NCBI GenBank assembly: GCA_028023455.1
Contig: JAQFVV010012508.1
Span: forward strand, 1,791,877-1,855,876
Source of the DNA: Epiperipatus broadwayi
Lineage: Eukaryota; Onychophora; Udeonychophora; Euonychophora; Peripatidae
Reading direction: 5' to 3'
Length of the DNA stretch: 64,000 bases
Made by a program: the position numbers and the translations under genes. The notes under the pieces are model-generated. The model was not told the origin of the DNA. It was given only the letters and a program-made list of their open reading frames with translations, and searched no databases. Position 1 is the stretch's first letter. Each line of letters starts with the position of its first letter. Below, one piece after another: positions 58,740-64,000 of the stretch.

Positions 58740-59130
58740 AAAGAGGCAAAACTCTCCATACAGTAGTGCCACTCAGTGCGTTTCAGAGTAATTAATGGTT
58801 GCCAGAAGGCTTGTGCATAAAATCCCCATCTAGTGCCTACTCATCCAATATCCTCAGACTAGTTTGTGGCTAGTGGCTTTCGTCAGTGAGGAGCTTTGAA
58901 TCTGAGAGCACTAGACCTAGATCTTAGGATCTCAAATCTCCTCACTAATGAAAGCCACAAGCTAGAAACTAGTCTAGGGATATTAGATGAGTAGGCACTA
59001 GATGAGGATTTTATGCACGAACCTTCTGGCATCCATTGATTATTCTGGCCTGCACTGAGTATGGATAGTTTTGTCTGTTTAATAACAGTTACGAACAAGC
59101 ATAAGAAATGGTGATTATTTGATGTTTAAT
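58740..59130. repeat. Repeat family P, palindrome
   Basis: The left half ('gccagaaggcttgtgcataa', 'cctcagactagtttgtggct', 'ggatctc') faces the right half ('ctcctcactaatgaaagcca', 'agaaactagtctagggatat', 'aaccttctggcatccattga'). The core CTAATGA has lost its G. Confidence 0.7.
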
Positions 59131-59139
59131 GGGTATGAT

Positions 59140-59690
59140 TTTAGAAATGCTGCAATAGATGGAGCAAGACAGGGAAAACAGATAACAATAAATGGCAAGA
59201 TTAGAAGATAAAAAGGAATAACAATCACAAACTGCAAAAGCAACAAGTGGAAAGATTGGATACCAAAATTGAGAACAGCCATCAACAACTAATAGGTAGA
59301 TAAAAATAGGTGTATTGGAAATGCAAAGATAAAAACTTGAGGATGAATTGAAGATCAAGATGGAAGAATCTAGAATTAAAATAGTGACATCAGAAGTAAA
59401 TGGAGCAATAGTAGTCATGTGAAGCAAATTGTTAGTGACATGAAAATTATTAAAATTTCTTCTTAAACTATATATTTGCAATCATATTGGATCTAAAAGA
59501 ATATACCAGTTATAAGTGATAAGAGACACATGAGGTTGTGAAGCAAAATTTAAAATAAATACTTGGTGGTAGAGAAACAAAACGAAATGGAATGCAAAGC
59601 TCCTAATATCTAATAGCAGAGGTACAAACTAACTAAATAAAAAAAAGAAGTTTGAATTCAAAATAGAGAAGAATAAATATAAAATGCGAA
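59140..59690 (+). other. Purine-rich tract, probable LINE relic
   Basis: Purine-rich + strand sequence with short lysine/isoleucine-rich frames ('ARQGKQITINGKIRR' near 59185-59230). The LINE-like flavour is clear but no diagnostic motif survives. Confidence 0.3.
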
Positions 59691-59799
59691 ATAAATTAAT
59701 AAAAAGAGTTATTGGGGCAAAGCAGAAATCCATAATCCCAAAGTGGAAAGAAATTCTAAGATGTAAGGAATGACAAAAACATGAAAATAGATGTAAAAA

Positions 59800-60085
59800 A
59801 TGAATAACATTTCTGATTTCATTGAAAAAATTGAAAGACTGAAGTGGAGTTGGGCTGGACCTATTGCTAGAAGAGATAATAATAGATGGACAATTGAAAT
59901 CTTAAACAGGATTCCAAGAGATTTTATAAGACCCAGAAAGAGACATGTGAGATGGATGGATGAAATAAGAAAGGGTGCAGGAGTGATGTGGAGAAGAGAA
60001 GCTAAAGATCGGAGAAGATGGATTGAACTTGGAGAGACCTTCATCCTACAGTGGATTGATAATGGCTGATGATGATGATGAATGT
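59800..60085 (+). pseudogene. RTE LINE 3' end
   Basis: An 89-codon frame holds 'ISDFIEKIERLKWSWAGPIA', 'NRWTIEILNRIPRDF' and 'RWMDEIRKGAGVMWRREAKD', and ends at a (TGATGA)n tract near 60067-60082. It is 5'-truncated and relatively intact. The internal segment is a better match to 52503-52751 than to 2800-3045. Confidence 0.8.
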
Positions 60086-60364
60086 AATTTTCACTGTATC
60101 ACTCTCAAGAAAGATAAGGACTAATTTCTCTCTACTTTGAACATCTTGTGGAGGGATGTAATCATAAACATATGACTAAAGATTTGAAAAAGATCTGTGA
60201 ACCACAAGATGTGCATTTTGTACTGAAACAGCAAATATTCATTAATGGAAAATCTCTAGTCTAAAGAATGACTAATAAATGTTATTTATATACTTTCATT
60301 CAGTGATTTCTATCAAAGTTATGAAGGCAGCATGTTTGACCCTTATCAAATAAATTGTAGTAAT

Positions 60365-60500
60365 TGTGCTGGTTTAGCACAAAATGCACATTTTGGGGAT
60401 CATAGATCTTTTTCATCCCTCGTTGGTTATACGTTTACAATTACATATTTCCACAAAGTGTTAAAAGCAGATCAAAAACAGCTCCTATCTTGCGTGAGAG
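60365..60500 (+). repeat. Repeat family N fragment
   Basis: 'gtgctggtttagcacaaaat' matches the copy at 37240-37260; the remainder is diverged. Confidence 0.5.
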
Positions 60501-61849
60501 TGGTGTAGTGACAATCACACTACAGAAATATTATTCATTATTGGACAATCTCTAGTCTAATGAATGACTAATAAAAGTTATTAATATATTTAAATGTAAA
60601 TTTGAAAAAAATAATTTACTACTAAAGAAATCTAAATAAAAGCAAAATAATGTTAAAATATGAGGCATCAGTATAAAATTGGCAGGAAAAGGAAACGTTT
60701 CTTTAGAAAAATAAAGGGTGCATGATAAGCTATATAGAAAAGTAGAAAGATTATTAGCTTCTAGGTGTATCCTGGTCATATACCAACATTTAATTGGGTA
60801 TTGTGATTCAGATGGAACAAATAGAGAAGAATAAAATAAAGTAAGGTGTTTAATAAATTAATAGAAAGAGATAATGGGGAAAAGCAAAAATCCGTAATTC
60901 CTAGTGGAAAGAAATTCTGAGATGTATGGAATAACAAAGACAAAAATAGATGTAAACTATTTGAAAAAAATAATTTAGAGTTAAAGAAATCTAAGTAGAA
61001 GTGAAATAAAATCTTAAAATATGTATGCATCGGTATAAAATTAATAGGAAAGGGAAGGGAAAAAGATAAAATAGAAGAAAGAAGTCTTTAGAAAACTAAA
61101 GTGTACTTGATAAGCTATATAGAAGTACACAGATTATTAGATTGTAGGTATATCCTGAGCATATATGCGGTGTTTGATTGGATATTGTGACACAGGCAGC
61201 AGAAATGAAATTACAAATGGGTAAATTGTAAATTGTAAGATGTTTACAGATATGATTTTCATTATCGATTAGTTTAGTAGAAAAAAACAGTATTAACAAA
61301 GAAGAAAATGGTAACATACTTTTAGAGTATGCTAATGTACAAAGTCATTTTAATTGATACTATATTGGAATGAGCTTCTGTACAAGAGTGAATAATTAGT
61401 CAAACATCCATGGTTATAAACAAAATAAGTACAAAAAATTTTTGTTTTCATATGGACTCATTAAAGCTTTAAAGCTATGTGGGGGAAATATCATTGAAAG
61501 GACATATAATGCCATCAATATGAAATAGTTAAGAAAGTCAGCTAATGTCAAGTAAATTTATAATAATTAAGATAACATTTAAAAGTGAAGCAGTTAAGAT
61601 CATTTTATTAGAAAATGAACTGGCTTTTATGGTACTAATTCTAATTTGAATGTGAGTAATTTATAATGCTAGCATATACAAATAGATGTAACTTCAGTAA
61701 AAAAGAGAAAAATAATCAAAATTAGCAGAACATAGCAAGTCAATGAGTTTTGTTAAATAACAAGTATTACCAAATTTACCGCTTCCTTTATTTTGTTATA
61801 ATATCTTATATAAATGCAATTTATTCACTGTACTTTGAACACTTTTTAG

Positions 61850-62180
61850 CAAAAACCTTTTATTGTACATATATGCGTATACCATCTTATGTTTTGACTG
61901 TCCTGCAGTCTTCTTCAGAGCCATTTTTATTGTACATATGTGAATATACAATCTTATGTTTCAACTGTCCTGCAGTCTTCTTCAGAGCCATTTTGACTTT
62001 AATTAAAACCTTTCATTGTACTTATATGAATATACAATCTTATGTTTTGACTGTTCTGCGGTCTTCTTCAGAGCCATTTTTACTTAAATTTTTTAAAATT
62101 AAAAAAAAAAAGTTTTTTTTTTTACTTTTAAAAAATTAAAATTAAAAGTGGCTCTGAAGAAGACTGCAGGACAACAGTTG
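61850..62180. repeat. Array of three minus-strand hammerhead-like units facing a fourth
   Basis: Units containing 'ctgtcctgcagtcttcttca' repeat at 61891-61918, 61958-61985 and 62044-62071, with spacings of 67 and 86 bp. Each is preceded by 'attgtac.tat' and 'tcttatgtt'. On the minus strand each reads CTGAAGA, A, hairpin GACTG(or C)/CAGTC(or T), then GAAAC or AAAAC. At 62154 the first box reappears on the + strand (CTGAAGA, GACTGCAGGAC) without the GAAAC box. The array therefore ends in a large hairpin around 62095-62140. Confidence 0.75.
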
Positions 62181-62199
62181 ATTACTGGTTAGAATTATA

Positions 62200-64000
62200 T
62201 TAATAATACTCTGATAAAGTTATAATTATAAAAGGAACTGAATCTGTTAAAAAATTGTACTTATTTGATAAACATTATCCTTGGTCTTTGATCAAGTTTT
62301 TGTTTTTCATTTATTGGCTACCAAAATCCATTTCAGTTAACATGCATGTGTATACACATAAAGAAACCAAGTTAAATATTGTCTTATTTTTCATGTTTAA
62401 CACCACACTACTACATGCATTGCAACCATAAATTATAAAATGTGATAATATGTACAATTTTTTAATTTTATTTTGTAAATAGTATTTAAGTTTTAGTTAC
62501 AATATCTACACTAAACCATATGGATAAAATAATTTTAATTAAGAAATTTGTCCCAAACATCACTTGCTTATGGATCAAAATATATTGAGGAATTGTATAA
62601 AGCTTTATAATTAATTTTTTTATTTTGGTTGTGAAGTTTAATATTTTAATTTTGCAATGTGATATTGTTGTAAATAGTGTCTCATGTTAATCGATTTAGA
62701 TTTTAAAACTATGCTTTTGTCAGCCATGTTGGAAATATAGAAAATAAACAAAATATTATATGTATACAAAAAATGCTTATACAATACAAACATATTCAAT
62801 GTAGGCCACAAATTTATTTAAAGATATAGTTTATTGATAGTACTACCAAAGTGGGCTTTGATAGCATATTTTCACAACAGTAAGATGTCATTCTATATTC
62901 TTGAAAAGCCCATACTAGTTAAAAAAAAAGTAAGTTACTATTATAATATCAATCTTGGATTATCCTTTTTTAAATGAATACCTTTGTTATTAAAGATAAA
63001 GTGTCCGTCAATGAGAAGGAAAACAAGTAGATTATTGAATTCACTATCGAACCAATACTTTTTACATGTTAGGACTAAAAATCCTACACTTTTACAGATT
63101 CCTTATGTTTTTAATAGAATATCATATTTTATGTATTATTGTTTACATTACAACAATATCCAGTATAGAAAAAATATTGATGACTTTGGATACTATGAAT
63201 AGCAAGAAAAAATAAGTGCATGTTTGATGAATTCAGGGATTAGCCTAAACTTGAAGTATAAATAACCAGATTACAACTATTTTATTTTGACACTTAATAA
63301 AATTAGTTCATTCAATAAATTTGAAGTATTCAAAAAAGTTGAAAAAAATAAATAATCAGAAGCAAGATATTGTGAAAAAGATAACAATCATAAGAATAAA
63401 TGTGCCTTTTCTGGACAAATACTTCCAGAATTGACAACTGAAAATGAAAAGTAGAAAAAAAAACTATGAAAAACTTTATATATATATATAAGCATTTTGA
63501 ATGTTTAACCAAGAAAAGGTAATAGTTTTTATTATCGTTATAATTTGCCGAGCATGTTTTCAACATTAACAGTGAGAATCGTAGACTTTTTTGCCGCAGA
63601 AAACATTTAAATAATCTTATGTAAGCACCCTATTTACATATTCCATTTCTTTGACAAGGGAACACAGGATTTTACTTGTTTATATCATGGGAGTTATTAG
63701 CAATGAAACACGCTTTCTTGACTTTATGCCTCCTATCATCCCACTCAGCAAACCACTTTTACTCTCGCCAGGTCAGAAATATGACCATTTTCGCTCATAT
63801 TCTAGAAAAACCGATCTGTATTTGGAGTTCATTTTTGTGTGGCCATACTACAGATGTATGCTGTGCCACCATCTTAACAGTATTTGCCAACAATCATAAA
63901 AACTGTATTATTTTTTCTTGGTTAAATGTTCAAAACTTATATATGTATATAAATTACAGTGAGCACAAAAAAAGAAAATTTTTTCAAATTACAAAAAAGC
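62200..64000. other. AT-rich DNA, nothing firmly recognised
   Basis: No repeat partner or gene was identified. The 82-codon + frame at 63651-63899 is in a less AT-rich patch with mixed composition and no known motif, and could be an unrecognised exon or relic. The last exon of the TMEM179-like gene was not found here. Confidence 0.35.

Larger units (their letters stand above)
59690..61165 (+). repeat. Diverged tandem duplications of a purine-rich unit
   Basis: 60600-60795 and 60960-61160 match over about 200 bp ('ttgaaaaaaataattta', 'gataagctatatagaa'), offset about 360 bp. A further segment 'aatcc.taat.cc...gtggaaagaaattct' occurs at about 59725 and 60890. Two related 'tctagtctaa.gaatgactaa' pieces lie at 60255 and 60553. 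The RTE 3' end at 59800-60085 and family N at 60365-60500 are inserted among them. Confidence 0.6.

Noticed and set aside
57824-59098. Short minus-strand frames beginning 'TGKTLHT' or containing 'SNQWMPEG' as peptides
   Set aside because: They are translations of repeat family P and recur wherever the repeat occurs, without a conserved start or stop.
62984-63202. Last exon of the TMEM179-like gene
   Set aside because: The frame is on the right strand but lacks a hydrophobic membrane segment and an acceptor in the required phase.

Overview
This window is strongly AT-rich animal (metazoan) nuclear DNA dominated by interspersed repeats. There are no operons, ribosome binding sites or dense ORFs. 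What can be read is decayed transposon coding sequence, fold-back repeats and one intron-split protein gene. The species cannot be named from the sequence. The mix of Penelope-like elements (PLEs), RTE-type and other APE-type LINEs, a Merlin DNA transposon and short terminal-inverted-repeat elements fits an invertebrate with an expanded genome.

The only host gene I can support is on the + strand. Three exons (35279-35478, 47806-47937, 51441-51525) have good AG/GT borders and matching codon phases. They encode the middle of a small multi-pass membrane protein resembling the TMEM179 family. The introns are about 12.3 kb and 3.5 kb. The 5' exon (start codon, first membrane segment) and 3' exon (last membrane segment, stop) were not found, and the 3' end probably lies beyond the window. 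None of the three exons is long enough to stand out as an open frame.

Layout. 1-4500: two inverted PLE copies, one split by a small fold-back element and the other by an RTE LINE, then a PLE endonuclease remnant. 4500-16000: mostly featureless AT-rich sequence, one repeat copy and two unrecognised islands near 13.2-14.1 kb. 16-24.2 kb: a TIR element, a tandem/inverted array, a SINE-like repeat and a palindromic tRNA-derived repeat. 25-28 kb: a long minus-strand LINE with endonuclease and reverse transcriptase regions, interrupted by a fold-back element with a 13-bp target-site duplication. 28-35 kb: repeat copies and fold-backs. 35.3-51.5 kb: the TMEM179-like exons, with introns full of Merlin, LINE, RTE, Gypsy-like, SINE and fold-back insertions. 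51.5-64 kb: more LINE and RTE 3' ends, repeat copies and tandem arrays.

The most interesting pattern is a recurring 24-34 base core, CTGANGA - short hairpin - GAAAC, in several otherwise unrelated repeat families, often inside near-perfect palindromes and twice in tandem arrays. It looks like the conserved core of hammerhead ribozymes, which are known from PLEs. Most copies lack an obvious stem III and cleavage site, so they may be dead, dimer-acting or simply hammerhead-like. All repeat boundaries are by eye and approximate unless a target-site duplication is stated.
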